From Areca catechu (lineage: Eukaryota; Streptophyta; Magnoliopsida; Arecales; Arecaceae): DNA of 64,000 bases. The notes beneath the pieces are model-generated. The model saw nothing but the letters and a program-made list of their open reading frames with translations, made no database searches and was not told where the DNA came from. The position numbers and the translations under genes were made by a program. Location of the stretch: positions 111,878,877 through 111,942,876 of the forward strand of contig CM038049.1 of NCBI GenBank assembly GCA_021397845.1, written 5' to 3'. Position 1 is the stretch's first letter. Every line of letters begins with the position of its first letter. Shown here in pieces: positions 22,392 to 32,919 of the stretch.

Positions 22392-23931
22392 TGGTGTGGG
22401 CACCATGGCTCAAAAGAGAATTCAATCAAATCTAATCAAGCTAGATTCATTATGGATATCAATGGAGTAAGTTAGTCTACCTTTGGTTTGAATTTTATTT
22501 CTTTAATTGAACATGAGTCCTGTAAATAAGGAAGTTTATTTCTTTGATTAAGTTTAAGTCTTGTATTTCAATTTTATTGAACATGAGTCCTGTAAATAGG
22601 GAAGTTTATTTCTTTGATTAAGTTTGAGTCAGGATTAGGTCCATGTTAGTTTGGTCTTTTAAGTCAAACTGGGTTCAATTTGACCTGTAACTAGTTGAAT
22701 TTTAAGTTGAGTCCAAGATGCATTTGAATTGGGTTCAAATCAAAGCAAGAGGGCTTGAAGATTAAATGTCACAAGACACTCCAACCAACCATGCCAAGGT
22801 GGATGCCACATCATCAAGCTTACTTGGAGGCCATGTCATTTTCAAAGTCTACATGAAAGACACCCAAGTATGACACCTCACCTAGCTTTGGGTGGCCAAG
22901 AAGTGAATTCAAATTCAAAGAGGGCTACCATTTTCTTCCCATATCAAGCATGGTTCAACTCCCCTTCCACATAGCTAGCAACATCCCATGAAATTCTCCT
23001 TGTATTTCGAATTTTCAAATTGAATTAGAGGCTTATAAATAGCCCTCCAAACCCCTCCCTCTTGTAAAGACATTGTTGATGAATGAAAATTTTCAAAGTT
23101 CTTCTTTCATTTGTGTTAAGCAAGTGTCGTCCGAGAGGGAGAGGGTGAGAGGCCCAAAAGCTTTTCCTTTAACTGACCTAGCGGCTTCCAAATTCCACCA
23201 CAATTCCATCAAGGTGCTGCCTTTTCTATCAACCAAAGTGTTCCGCCCATCCATCAACCACGCAGCCAACATTTTCAAGCTTCAAGGCCACCTACTTCAT
23301 CCTCCAAGGAAGCCTTCTACAACACCTCAAAGTGCCCTTCTTTGTCCTTCAAGAGTTGCCACCTAAGTTCAGCAAATGGAGTTCCAACCAGGACACATCC
23401 AAGGCGCTAAATCAACCATTATGATCCCCTACAACTTCAACCAATCCACCAAATTCATTATTTTTTAAAACCCCTTACATGTTCCTCTTCTTGCCATTCC
23501 AAGTCACTAATCCCTTTCCTTTCTAGGATCTACCAGGATTGCGAGTTGAAGAGGAGGTTAATCTTGCCTTGGAACCATCTAAACTAGAAGTCTTCATCCC
23601 ATGGTGTGATAGTTTCAAGTCCTATCCAAAGAGTGCTGAAATTGATTCACCATTACAAGTGTGGGACTTCAATATTGGTAAGTAAACCTTCCTTTATTCT
23701 TAGGTTTGAATATTTGAATGGTCTAAGCCTTAGTTAGAATGGTTTCCCAACCATTAGGTCTAATCTTCATTGATTAAACATGAAGCCCTAGTTTGAGCTA
23801 TCCCTCATTTAGTTTTCTTTCATATGAATCCCTTGCTATCTTATGGATGAATTTGTTAATGCTAGTAGGATTTATTGCTCAAAGAACTAATTAATCCTCT
23901 AAGTTAGAACTCATCTTTGCGTGCCACATCA
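22392..23931 (+). repeat. Chromovirus 3' LTR (plus-strand element)
   Basis: A 1540-bp copy of 17455-18992, with a TATA box at 23034-23041. It ends CACATCA followed by the target duplicate CCTTT. Confidence 0.92.
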
Positions 23932-23936
23932 CCTTT

Positions 23937-24184
23937 AGATTATTTGTTTGGCACACTATAATCTGTTGCATCATTGTGTGAATCTAGAATAGTTCTATTT
24001 TTCATTTAATGGATGCTTGATTTCATACATGCATTATTCTACACATGCATCAAGATCTGCTTAGGGCGATGTTAATTAGATTGACATTCTTTGATAAAAT
24101 GGTTTTATCCTTTTCCGCTGTGCCATGCATTTAGAAAAAGTTTTTAAATTGTATACTCTTGCCTTATACCTTGGTTCCCCAACA
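23937..24184 (+). repeat. Copia element 3' LTR, remainder
   Basis: Resumes with AGATTATTTGTTTGGCACAC as at 4812 in the 5' LTR and ends CCCCAACA at 24184. The duplicated CAAAA and the last 18 bases of the solo Sirevirus LTR follow. Confidence 0.9.
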
Positions 24185-24212
24185 CAAAATCATTCTAGGG
24201 GTCAACATAATG

Positions 24213-24445
24213 TTATTCTCAATGCTTTAAAGCATCGAAAATAGAGTTATTCCCGATGCTTTTAAAAAGTATCAAGAATAACTTTATTCTCAATGCTTTA
24301 AAGCATTGGGAATAACCTTGGGATAAGGTTATTCTCGATGCTTTAATGTATCGGGAATAACTTTAATCCCGATGCTTTTTAAAAGCATCGAGAATAACTT
24401 TATTCCCAATACTTTAAAGCATCGAGAATAAGTCCAAGATAAGGT
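24213..24445. repeat. CACTA subterminal palindrome array
   Basis: Four to five copies of a near-perfect palindrome built on GATGCTTTAAAGCATC, each flanked by TTATTCC or its complement GGAATAA, spaced about 35-60 bp apart. It continues the motif cluster at 1767-1962 and resembles 39405-39490. Each unit could form a hairpin or a paired binding site for a CACTA subterminal-binding protein. Confidence 0.75.
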
Positions 24446-24469
24446 TATTACCAACTGCCAAATGGTTGC

Positions 24470-26080
24470 TCATGAAGGGATATGGGTATATGTGTCCCTC
24501 AGACCTGAGATCATCATAGTAGCTTGCAAGCAACTCACTATACTTTGGTGCTAGACTACCTGGATTTCTAATACAGTGACAGAAGGTTTCTGGGTGCAGT
24601 CAAGTACTTGTGAAGCGGTGATGGATCAAGATGGAATTGACCCCTCCAAATAGTTTGGAGTGAATGGCTCATTGTGTCTCAATTTAGCAAATCTTTGGCC
24701 AGGGTAGTTCTGGTGAGGAGTCACAAAATTTGTAAAGTTGAGACATGATCTGGATAAACCAAATTAGGGTTGGTAGTCGAACCCTAGGTCATCCTAAGCA
24801 TTATGAGGTCAAAGGGATGAATTATATGGTAACCATATGCTAGAGGTTCTAGAGAGGTGCTCTGCATCTTCGACCTATCCGGACGTCGGGTATCATTGCT
24901 AGATGAGGACTTTGACTGGTTCTGGAAGTGTTCCAGTGCTACCAGCTTAGTGTTTGAACCTATGGGGTCACACACCATAGGGGTTTCTATCTGATCTTAA
25001 GGTTGATCGACGATTAAGAATCATTTGCTGTCTCTAGCGGTCAATGTGATTGACCATGTGTCGACACTTGAGGGGTCAACACTTGGCTATGACAAGAAGA
25101 ATTTCTGGAAGACTTTTCTGGATGAGCCGACTCGACCTTTGCTTGAGTTGACTTGTTTTATATTCTGGACGAGCTGACTCGACCCCTGCTCGAGTCAACT
25201 CGTTCTATGTTTTGGTCGAGCCAACTCGACCCCTGCTCGAGTCAACTCGGATGAATAGTCTGACTATTATGTGTCCTAGATAAGCCAACTCAAACCTGCT
25301 CGAGTTGACTCGTCTCTGCTTGATAAAAAATCCTTGAACTGCATTTCTGAGACATTTTTGGAAGGTTTTGACCTGGTTTGAATTTCGAATTCAAGCTATT
25401 TTGGCTCCAAACTTTCATGGAATAATTGTCATTCTTTCCTAATATGGTTTGAGTCAACATGGTATACTCCTTGACCTTCTCCCCCAATCACTCCTCCTTC
25501 CTCTTTCTCCCTCTCTTGGCTACCTTTATAAATAAGTGTTATTTTAGGGCTGCTGGTAAAGAGAAGCTTTCGTGTTTTTGTCTCTGAATCTCATTGCTAC
25601 TGAGATTCTGAGAGGGAAGAAAAGGGTTGAGAAGACTTGGACATTGGGTGTGTAGACTCCTAGCACTCAAGCTAGGAGGGTTCCACCTCTCCTCCTCGTC
25701 TTCTAGGAAGAAGAAGAATAGCCCAAAGGATCCCAAAAAGCTAGAACTCCGAGGGAGTTGATCAGACTTGAGCCCAGGTATGGATTACTTGTAGAGGCCA
25801 GAGACATGTGTGGCTCAAAAGCATCATCCTTCGAGCACTGCCACTACATTCATCAAAGGTATAACAGTAAGGTACTTTTATATCTTTGCTCTTTTCTTGT
25901 TTTGATGTTTATATTGCATGCTATTTTATTATACTAGATCCTGTTGCGAACAGATTGGTAGATCATTTAGATCGATCTACTAAGCCTTCCACTGTGCATA
26001 TTTTAAAATCATTTTAAAATGCATCTGTTTCTGCCTTGCTTTTGCAAATTGATGCATAGTGTTGGTGTCTTTTCACCTTT
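24470..26080 (+). repeat. Diverged copia LTR fragment, related to the 3091 element
   Basis: From about 24500 the sequence tracks the copia LTR at 3515 onwards: the AGCAACTCACT block, TCAAGTACTTGTG, TTGGCCAGGG, then TAGGGTTGG and the GTCGAACCCTA region. Divergence is strong. It contains four to five GAGTCGACTCG-like motifs at 25120-25320. Neither LTR end is certain and no target duplication was found. No coding sequence; ORFs here are considered chance. Confidence 0.65.
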
Positions 26081-26124
26081 ATTCCATTCACTACATTATC
26101 CTCATCTCCTTCATGAGTTATCAT

Positions 26125-26607
26125 CATGAAGATCCATTAGCATGACTCTCGATCAGCATTTTCATCATAATATAACATGCAATCTTTCGGATAACTATGA
26201 ATCTTTTGATATCCAAGATCCAGATTGTTGACAACTTTCTTTGCTTCATAATAAAAGGATGGTAAACCATTGCCTTCTGGAAATGCATCCTTTAATAACC
26301 TGAGAAGCATGGTAAAACTCTTTCCCGACCATTTATTCATATATTTTATATGAAATAAATGTATAAGAAAAGAGATCTTAGAAAATTTCAAACAGCCCAG
26401 ATATAATTGTTCATCTGCTTCTTTCATTAAATTATGATATCGAGCTGACTCAAAAGTGGATGGTTGCATCTGCTCCATGATATATGTTTGTTCAATGAAT
26501 GTAAAATCTTCATATATTCTAGTTGTTTCATGTGTACCAATTGAACCTCTAAAATTTTGAACACCATGTTGAAAAACATCTATGATCAAACCCGTTATAA
26601 CATCTAT
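26125..26607 (-). pseudogene. CACTA transposase TNP2 N-terminal fragment
   Basis: The minus strand encodes about 150 residues of the tnp2-family transposase region upstream of the catalytic core. Visible blocks are EADEQLYLGCLKFSKISFLI, KYMNKWSGKSFTMLLRLLKD, AFPEGNGLPSFYYEAKKVV, LGYQKIHSYPKDCMLYY. They match the family's L-Y-P-G-C-x-K-F-S-x-L-S-F, W-S-N-K-S-F-x-M-L-L, A-F-P-E-G-x-x-L-P-x-S-Y-Y-E-A-K-K and C-P-N-D-C-x-L-Y patterns. A stop follows at 26137, where the diverged copia LTR region begins. Upstream the frame runs straight into truncated Sirevirus LTR at 26611, through a 13-bp direct repeat AACATCTATGATC. The DDE catalytic part is missing. Confidence 0.85.
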
Positions 26608-26610
26608 GAT

Positions 26611-27162
26611 CGAGAACCTTGAGTCAACTCGAAGTCGTAGACAGACCAAAAACAAACCCTGGATGAGTTGGCTCTTCTGGGTTGAGTCGGCTCGTGGCTC
26701 TAAGTTTCTGAAACCTGTGAATTTCATATTTTATGCGAGATGGCTCATTATGCTCGAGTCAGCTCAAACTTTTGAAACTATGAAACTCTCCATGCTGTGC
26801 CAGATCATGAGTCGGCTCGAGGTCTGTGAGTCAGCTCAAGCAAAACTTCTTCAAACCAATTTTCCAACAAGAGCAAGTCTTCCAATCACTTCAAAAAACT
26901 TACCATAGATGTCCAACCTATTTATACTCACTTTTTACTAATTTTTAGCCCTTTTTACAAGATTACAAGAATAAAATTAGTGCTTTAGAACTTGAGATAT
27001 ACATAAGTTCATACAATACTGAGATGCACTTTAACTGAATAGAAAACCAAATGATACAATGATAAATGCTTCGTGCAAAAACTTTTTGAGTAATTGAAAG
27101 AATTAGTAATACATACATGCTCCAATATTTTGTAATCATCAAAATCATTCTAGGGGTCAACA
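26611..27162 (-). repeat. Sirevirus 3' LTR fragment
   Basis: Matches 35554-36128 of the 5' LTR with small indels. About 900 bp, the part equivalent to 34653-35553, is missing. The plus strand ends GGGGTCAACA at 27162. Confidence 0.9.
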
Positions 27163-27590
27163 ATCTCTCCCTTTTTGATGATGACAAAACACTAGGCATG
27201 AAAAGCTTTAGAACACTTTACAATTACATGTAATGACATACTATATATTGATATTCACATGTATCAGTGCATATTCAAGATAGTGTATATCAGAACAAAT
27301 GAAGTATCAAGATGTTGAAATGAATTAGTATCAAAATAATGTATCAACATGTATCAGGGCAATAAGGTTACTATGCTATTCATGTAAGCAAGTGTCAGAT
27401 TATATACAAGTCATCAATATACTGATTTCTAACTTAATTAGGAGAACTTTTCACTTTATATTTGAAATAAATTTCAATAATTGCTCCCCCTTTCTCATAT
27501 AATAGAAATTTCAATAATAGCTTCCCCTTTTATCATACTCATCTATTCATTTCATGCACTTCTCCCCTTTTTTTGTCATCAACAAAACAT
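27163..27590 (-). other. Cluster of polypurine tracts, Sirevirus hallmark
   Basis: Reading the minus strand there are purine-rich tracts containing AAAAGGGGAG (27562-27572), AAAAGGGGAAG (27521-27531), GAAAGGGGGAGC (27484-27495) and AAAAAGGGAGAGAT abutting the LTR at 27163. Repeated PPTs upstream of the 3' LTR are established for Sireviruses. Confidence 0.8.
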
Positions 27591-27780
27591 ATACAATTTA
27601 GTGAGAACATTCATTTACAATCATTCATACATATGTAACAATCAAAACACAACATTTGCAAAACATATATATATATATATAGAAAGTCAGTACAGGATGT
27701 GATACAGTACAAAAGTGCTAAGCACAACAAAACAGTATCACATACATAAGAGAAAATACAGAAAAATAAAGACCTAATGC

Positions 27781-29401
27781 TCAGAAAGAAGCACTAGACT
27801 CATCTTCACTAGACTCATCTTCACTTGAAGAAGAGCCAACTTCTAAAATGCCATGTTGAGGTTTAAATTTAGGAAACCTAGGCCTATGGTCCCTCAGTCT
27901 AGTCCTAATGGGAGCAGTAGGTTTAGGAACTCTAGGTTTAGACCTGGAAGGAGGTTCTGAAGAGATCTAGATGGGAGTCGGCTGCATAGAAGGAGGATCA
28001 GACAAGGCTAAAGTGTTGGTGCTCAAAAGAATCTGAGTCGCTAGAGTGTCGATACACCAGTGCTCTGTCCCTCAATGACCTATGCACTACTACCATCCCC
28101 AAATGTAGGAGTATCTACAATAGGTGTGCCAGTCGAAGGCTCAGTCTCTCCATATGAAATGTCAGCATCATCATCTGGTCTTGCTAGTGGTGGAGGAGGT
28201 GCTGATGGGCCAGCTGCACTGATCTTCTGAAGAACTGTCAAGATTTGCTAAAAACCATCCCGCATCTTGGTTTATAGAGCAACTATCTTGGCATCAGTCT
28301 CTGCCTTGCCTTGCTACAAAGTAGAGAGCTCATCCAAGATAACCTGCCATCTCTGATCATCTCTGGAACCACCAGTATCAGTCTCTCTCATAGGTGACGG
28401 GGTAGAGTGGGTGCTGGCTTAGAGGATCCAGCCTCATCAGTAAGTCTCTCTGCCTCAATTCCCTGTGGCTGACCAGCCTGGTCATCCTCATCGAACTCCT
28501 CATCAGATTGTGTAGCTCTCTACCTGGAGGTCTTCCAAATCCAATGTCCATCCACCTTAAGAAACCCCATTTTGCTTAAAGATTTTACATTGTTCCTGTC
28601 AGTGTGTAGCTGGGGCCTACTGTCCTCACCTGATAGGTCAACCTCAGCATCCTGGAAAAGTAGCATAAACACCATACCATAGGGAAGGCAGGCTCATGCC
28701 CTACGAGCTACTTCCCTCATCGGAGAAATCATAATGTAGGGAAAGTTGAGGGCTTTCCCCTCAATCAAACATCTCATAAACATTAAGTCCTTTTCACTTA
28801 CCCAGTCGAATCTCCCTGTTCTGGGTAAGAGCACTCGGTTAATAATGTTATGGGTAAGCCTCATCTCCAAAGACAATAAATTTGCCCTAATATGGACAAT
28901 CCCAGAAACATCACTTCTCTCTAGGACTTTTCTCAATGTCCTCTGCTTTTCTTTCAACACCAAAAAACTTTCCCCTTCTTTGGGAACTTGAAGAATGCTG
29001 CTCAATTTCTGCTCATTCACCATAATGCATTTACCTTTAATAGTGGATTCCAAATGAAAAGTGCCTATGGATAGGTTCTCAAAGAATTGTCTCACTAGGG
29101 TTGGATATGTAGGCAAATCGAGTATGCAAAAAGATTTCCAACCCTGAGCATTTAGCCAATCTCCTATCCTTAGGTTTTCTTGCTCAAGAAAATTGAAATC
29201 CACAAATCTTATGGATGTTACCTATCTATTTCTCATAAGAACAATCTATCTGGGGGCTTCTAGAGCTTCGGATTATTTCTCTTCATGCTGCTCTTCCGTA
29301 GAGTGAAGCCGAAGAATCTAGCCATCTCTTTGTCCTCCATTCCTCGATAACCGATCGCAAACACTCTTTGGTCTCTTCGCAACAACCTTCCTAGGACCCA
29401 T
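27781..29401 (-). pseudogene. Env-like ORF with plant-transposon-protein domain, broken
   Basis: Follows pol on the same strand. The ATG at 29401 gives a basic start, then stops, then an open stretch 29203-28694 with MDFNFLEQENLRIGDWLN, PTYPTLVRQFFENLS, TIKGKCIMVNEQKLSSIL, NRVLLPRTGRFDWVSEKDLM. This resembles the domain annotated in many plant genomes as a putative plant transposon protein. Downstream come an acidic linker (DEEFDEDDQAGQ), a helical stretch (VILDELSTL, KAETDAKIVALQTKMRDGF), Pro-rich sequence and an acidic end SSSEDESSEDESSASF before the stop at 27781. Sireviruses carry an env-like gene here; no clear signal peptide or membrane helix is visible, so an envelope role is not supported by the sequence itself. 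About five stops or frame changes. Confidence 0.75.
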
Positions 29402-29759
29402 CTTGCTTGGATTGAAGATTAGGAAGGGTTCTAGAGGTTTTTCTAAGGCTTAGGAGAGGGAACGGTTGGAGTTCAATAGTAAAAATGAAAAGAAAATGGG
29501 TTTGAAAACTAATGAAACCCTATTTTAAAAAGCTTCAACCCATCCTTCGAGTCAGCTTGACAGGATAGGGGATTGCTCGAGTCAGCTTAAACAAAAACAC
29601 AAGAAAAAGCACAAATGGTTAAACTACTAGTTTCTAAGGGTAAATCAATACTAGATCAAGTGGTCAAAAACTCTAAATTGATTTTTGAAAACTCTAGATA
29701 ATTTTTCTTATTTTTTTTGAAAAATTAGGTCAACAGTTTTAATAAGGGTCACATAGACC

Positions 29760-31375
29760 TAGCTCACCTATAATCTTTTCAAATCTATCTTAGCTAAGAG
29801 ATTTGGTGAAAATGTCAGCTAATTGGTTCTCAGTTGGTACAAATTCTAATTCTATGACATTATTTAAGACATGATCTCTAATAAAATAATGTCTAATTTC
29901 TATATGCTTTGTTCTAGAGTACTGAATTGAATTTTTTGATAAATTAATAGCACTAGTGTTATTATATTTGATAGGAATTTTAGACTAGATAACACCATAA
30001 TCTTCTAGCTATTGCTTAATCCACAACACTTGTGCACAACAGCTCCCTGCAACCATATACTCTACCTCAGCAGTGGACAGTGCTACGGAGTTCTATTTAC
30101 GGCAATGCCATGAAATCAAGTTGACACCTAGAAATTGGCATGTGCCACAGGTGCTTTTTCTATCAATCTTACAGCCACCATAATCAGCATCAGAATAACT
30201 AATTAACTTCAAAGATGAATTCTTAGAACACCATAATCCTATATTACATGCGCCTTTAAGATATTTGAAAATTCTTTTAACAGCAATAATGTGTGATTCT
30301 TTTGGATTTGATTAAAAATGTGCACACATACAAACACTGAATAGAATATCAGGTCTACTGGCAGTTAAATAGAGTAGAGATCCGATCATACCTCTATAAA
30401 ATTTTTGATCAACACCTGTGCCATTTTTATCTTTATCTAATTTGCATGCAGGACTCATGGGTGTTCCAACTTCTTTGCTTGATTCCATGCCAAACTTTTT
30501 GATTATTTCTTTAATATATTTGGCTTGGTTGATTAAGACCCCTTCCCTTGATTGTTTGATTTGAAGCCCGAGGAAGTAGCTTAGCTTATCCATTATACTC
30601 ATTTCGAATTCTCCCTGCATTAACTTAACAAAATCTTGACACAAGGATTCATCAGTAGATCCAAATATTATATCATCAACATAAATTTGAACAACCAAAA
30701 TATCATTGTTTTTCTTTTGAATAAACAAGGCAGTATTAACACTACCTCTTACAAAATCATTTCCAAGTAAAAACTTGCTTAACCTATCATACCAGGCTCT
30801 AGGTGCCTATTTAAGACTATATAAAGCTTTATTTAACTTAAAAACATGACTTGGAAAAGTGTGATCGATAAAATTAGGTGGTTGTTCTACAAAAACTTTT
30901 TCAGATAGAAAACCATTTAGAAAATCACTCTTTACATCTATTTGAAATAATTTAAAGTTCATGAAACATGTATATGCCAAGAGTAATCTAATAGCCTCTA
31001 GCCTAGCTACTAGTGCATAGGTCTCATAAAAATCTATTCCTTCTTCTTGATTGTAACCTTGAGCTACCAGTCTAGCCTTATTCCTGATTACATTACCTTG
31101 CTCATCTAGCTTATTTATGTAAACCCATTTGGTACCTATAACAGGGTAGTCAAATGGTCTTTCTACAAGTGTCCAAATATTATTTCTCCTATATTGGTTT
31201 AACTCATCATGCATAGCTAACATTCAATTAGGGTCAGTTTTAGCTTCTTCTATGGTATGTGGTTCTACATGAGATACAAAAGCAATCAGATCATGTGCAT
31301 CCCTATGTGAAGCTCTAGTTCTAACACCTTGTGATGGACTCCTATAATAAGTTCTTTGGGATGTGAATGTACATA
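29760..31375 (-). pseudogene. Sirevirus reverse transcriptase and RNase H
   Basis: RT opens near 31260 with EEAKTDPN, NIWTLVERPFDYPVIGTKWV, ARLVAQGYNQEEGIDFYETY and FQIDVKSDFLNGFLSEKVFV (first catalytic aspartate). It continues to QIYVDDIIFGST, the YVDD box, at about 30660-30695, and FLGLQIKQSREGVLINQAKY. RNase H follows from 30300 to 29790: KESHIIAVKRIFKYLKGA, SYSDADYGGCKIDRKSTCG, ALSTAEVEYMVAGSCCAQ, TKHIEIRHYFIRDHV, ending ENQLADIFTKSL. It makes cDNA from element RNA and removes the RNA strand. Catalytic residues are present, but several stops (for example near 30810 and 30314) break the frame. Confidence 0.9.
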
Positions 31376-31378
31376 CCT

Positions 31379-32410
31379 TCATTCTTTAGGTATATCTTCA
31401 TGATTCTTACATACCATGTCTTCTTGTGGCTCACTTGCTTGCTTATCTTTGATAGCCATGTCCTTTAATCCATGTTCAAGTATACCTGCATCATCATCAG
31501 CACAATCTTCTTTTCTAGAAGATGTCATGTTAGTTTCATTGAAAATAACATAAATTGATTTTTCTACAGTTAAAGTTCTTTTATTGAAAACTCGATAGGT
31601 TTTACTATTTGTAAAGTAGCCAAGAAAGATAGCCTCATCAGATTTTGCATCAAACTTACCAAGATTATCTTTTCTATCATTAAGTACAAAACATTTGCAA
31701 CTAAAAATATAAAAATAATTAATGTTAGACTTTCTATTGTTCCACAATTCATAGGGGATTTTTTCTATAATAGATCTGATTAAAACTTTATTCAAAATAT
31801 AACAAGCGATATTTACAGCTTCTGTCCAAAAGTATCTTGGAAGATTTCCTTCACAAAGCATTGTTCTGGACATTTCTTCCAAGGTTCTGTTCTTTCTCTC
31901 TACAACACCATTTTGCTGTGGTGTTCTAGGAGCTTAAAAGTTGTGATTAATATCGTGTTTTATGCAAAAATGATCAAAATATTGATTTTTGAATTCCGTA
32001 CCATGATCACTATGAATAGAAATAACAGAAAGATTTTTTAAGTTTGAAACTCTTTTGTAAAACTTTTTAAAGGCTTTAAAAGTTTCATCTTTATGTATAA
32101 TAAATAAAACCCAAGTGTATCTTGAAAAATCATCTGCAATCACAAGACCATACTTTATACCACCTAGGCTTGTTGTCCTAGTGGGTCCGAATAGATCCAT
32201 GTGAAGTAGCTCTAAAGGTCTAGTAGTAGAAATAATATTCTTGGATTTAAAACTCCCCCTCACTTGTTTTCCTAATTGGCATGCATCATAGATATAATCA
32301 AACTCTACTTTAAACTTTGGCAAACCTTTAACTAAATCTTTTGAAATAAGTTTTGCAATAGTATCCATACTAGCATATCCAAGTCATATATGCCATAGTA
32401 GACTTCATTC
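31379..32410 (-). pseudogene. Sirevirus integrase
   Basis: Starts in the pre-integrase zinc module (WHI-stop-LGYAS, then C-x-x-C-like YDACQLGKQVRGSF with one cysteine changed to tyrosine). The core has LLHMDLFGP (first catalytic D) and IHSDHGTEFKN (second D). After one stop near 31936 come PQQNGVVERKNRTL (E) and TEAVNIACYILNKVLIRSI. The C-terminal part holds KCFVLNDRKDNLGKFDAKSD and the G-Y-F-T-N-S-K-T-Y-R-V-F-N block. The D-D-E triad is present. Only one or two stops separate this from an open frame, which fits a fairly young copy. Confidence 0.9.
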
Positions 32411-32439
32411 CTTGCTTTTATCATTCACTGCCACAAGAC

Positions 32440-32830
32440 TTATATTGCTTGACATAGCTAGATCATTAAGATCTACTACATATATATTGCCAAGTCTACG
32501 TCTAATGAACTTTGTACTAGAGTCAAGAGAATCAACTACTATATACATTGAAGACTTGAAGAAAACATTAAAGCCAATATCATATAACTGATTGATACTT
32601 AACAGATTATGCTTTAATTTTTCTACTAGTAGTACATTTTTAATAAAAGTTGGAGTAATTTTAATTTTACCAATACCAATTATTCTTTACGATTATCATC
32701 AAAGGTTACCATGCCACCACCTTTTTATTCCAGGATGAAGAATTAATCTATATCACCCGTCATATGTCTTGAACAGCCGCTATCAAGGTACCATCTTTTC
32801 TTTACGTTCATGGCTGCAAGACATCACTAC
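32440..32830 (-). pseudogene. Sirevirus protease
   Basis: The minus strand reads KRWYLDSGCSRHMTGD at about 32797-32750, the copia protease active site (D-S-G followed by S-x-H-M-T-G). Downstream residues VTFDDN fit the V-x-F-G-D-x-x-x-G substrate loop. The frame is broken after this point. Confidence 0.8.
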
Positions 32831-32919
32831 AAAATAATCAAGTAATAGATTTAGGTACCCAAGCTCTCTTGGATCATTGCAAGTTAGTAGGATTGGTTCC
32901 TTTTGGAACCCAAATTTTC

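Larger units (their letters stand above)
17455..23931 (+). mobile_element. Non-autonomous chromodomain Ty3-gypsy element (plus strand)
   Basis: LTRs of 1538 bp (17455-18992) and 1540 bp (22392-23931) begin TGGTTTGGGAACC or TGGTGTGGGCACC and end CACATCA. The target duplication is CCTTT (17450-17454 and 23932-23936), inside the copia 3' LTR. The internal region has an initiator-Met PBS, a gag, the acidic linker and unknown ORF1 C-terminal domain, and an integrase C-terminus with a decayed chromodomain. Protease, RT, RNase H and integrase core are missing. It is related to the element at 9293-14566 in coding parts and LTR start, but the LTR bodies differ. Confidence 0.92.
3091..24184 (+). mobile_element. 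Ty1-copia retrotransposon (Tork/TAR-like), degenerate, with two nested gypsy insertions
   Basis: LTRs start TGTTGGAAAATG and end CCCCAATA or CCCCAACA. A perfect 5-bp target duplication CAAAA flanks the element (3086-3090 and 24185-24189), placing it inside the solo Sirevirus LTR. Order: 5' LTR 3091-5061, initiator-Met PBS at 5063, long leader, gag, protease, integrase, RT, RNase H, then 3' LTR (15735-17454 plus 23937-24184). Reverse transcriptase is split by a chromodomain gypsy element at 9293-14566, and the 3' LTR by another at 17455-23931. Coding regions contain many stops and an integrase deletion, so the element is inactive. Lineage within copia was judged by eye from RT motifs and is tentative. 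Confidence 0.9.
1963..24207 (-). mobile_element. Solo Sirevirus-type copia LTR, interrupted by a later insertion
   Basis: On the plus strand the LTR begins TGTTGCCC at 1963 and ends GTCAACA at 24207, flanked by the 5-bp target duplication TAATG (1958-1962 and 24208-24212). Once the copia element at 3091-24184 and its duplicated CAAAA are removed, about 1.15 kb of LTR remains. It is related throughout to the complete Sirevirus LTR at 34653-36128: the same start, the same repeated alternation of the words ACCACTTGGGATTT, CACCAAGAACC and ACACTTGGTTTT, and the same end. There is no internal region or second LTR, so unequal recombination between two LTRs left a solo LTR. It lies in the CACTA subterminal zone. 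Confidence 0.85.
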
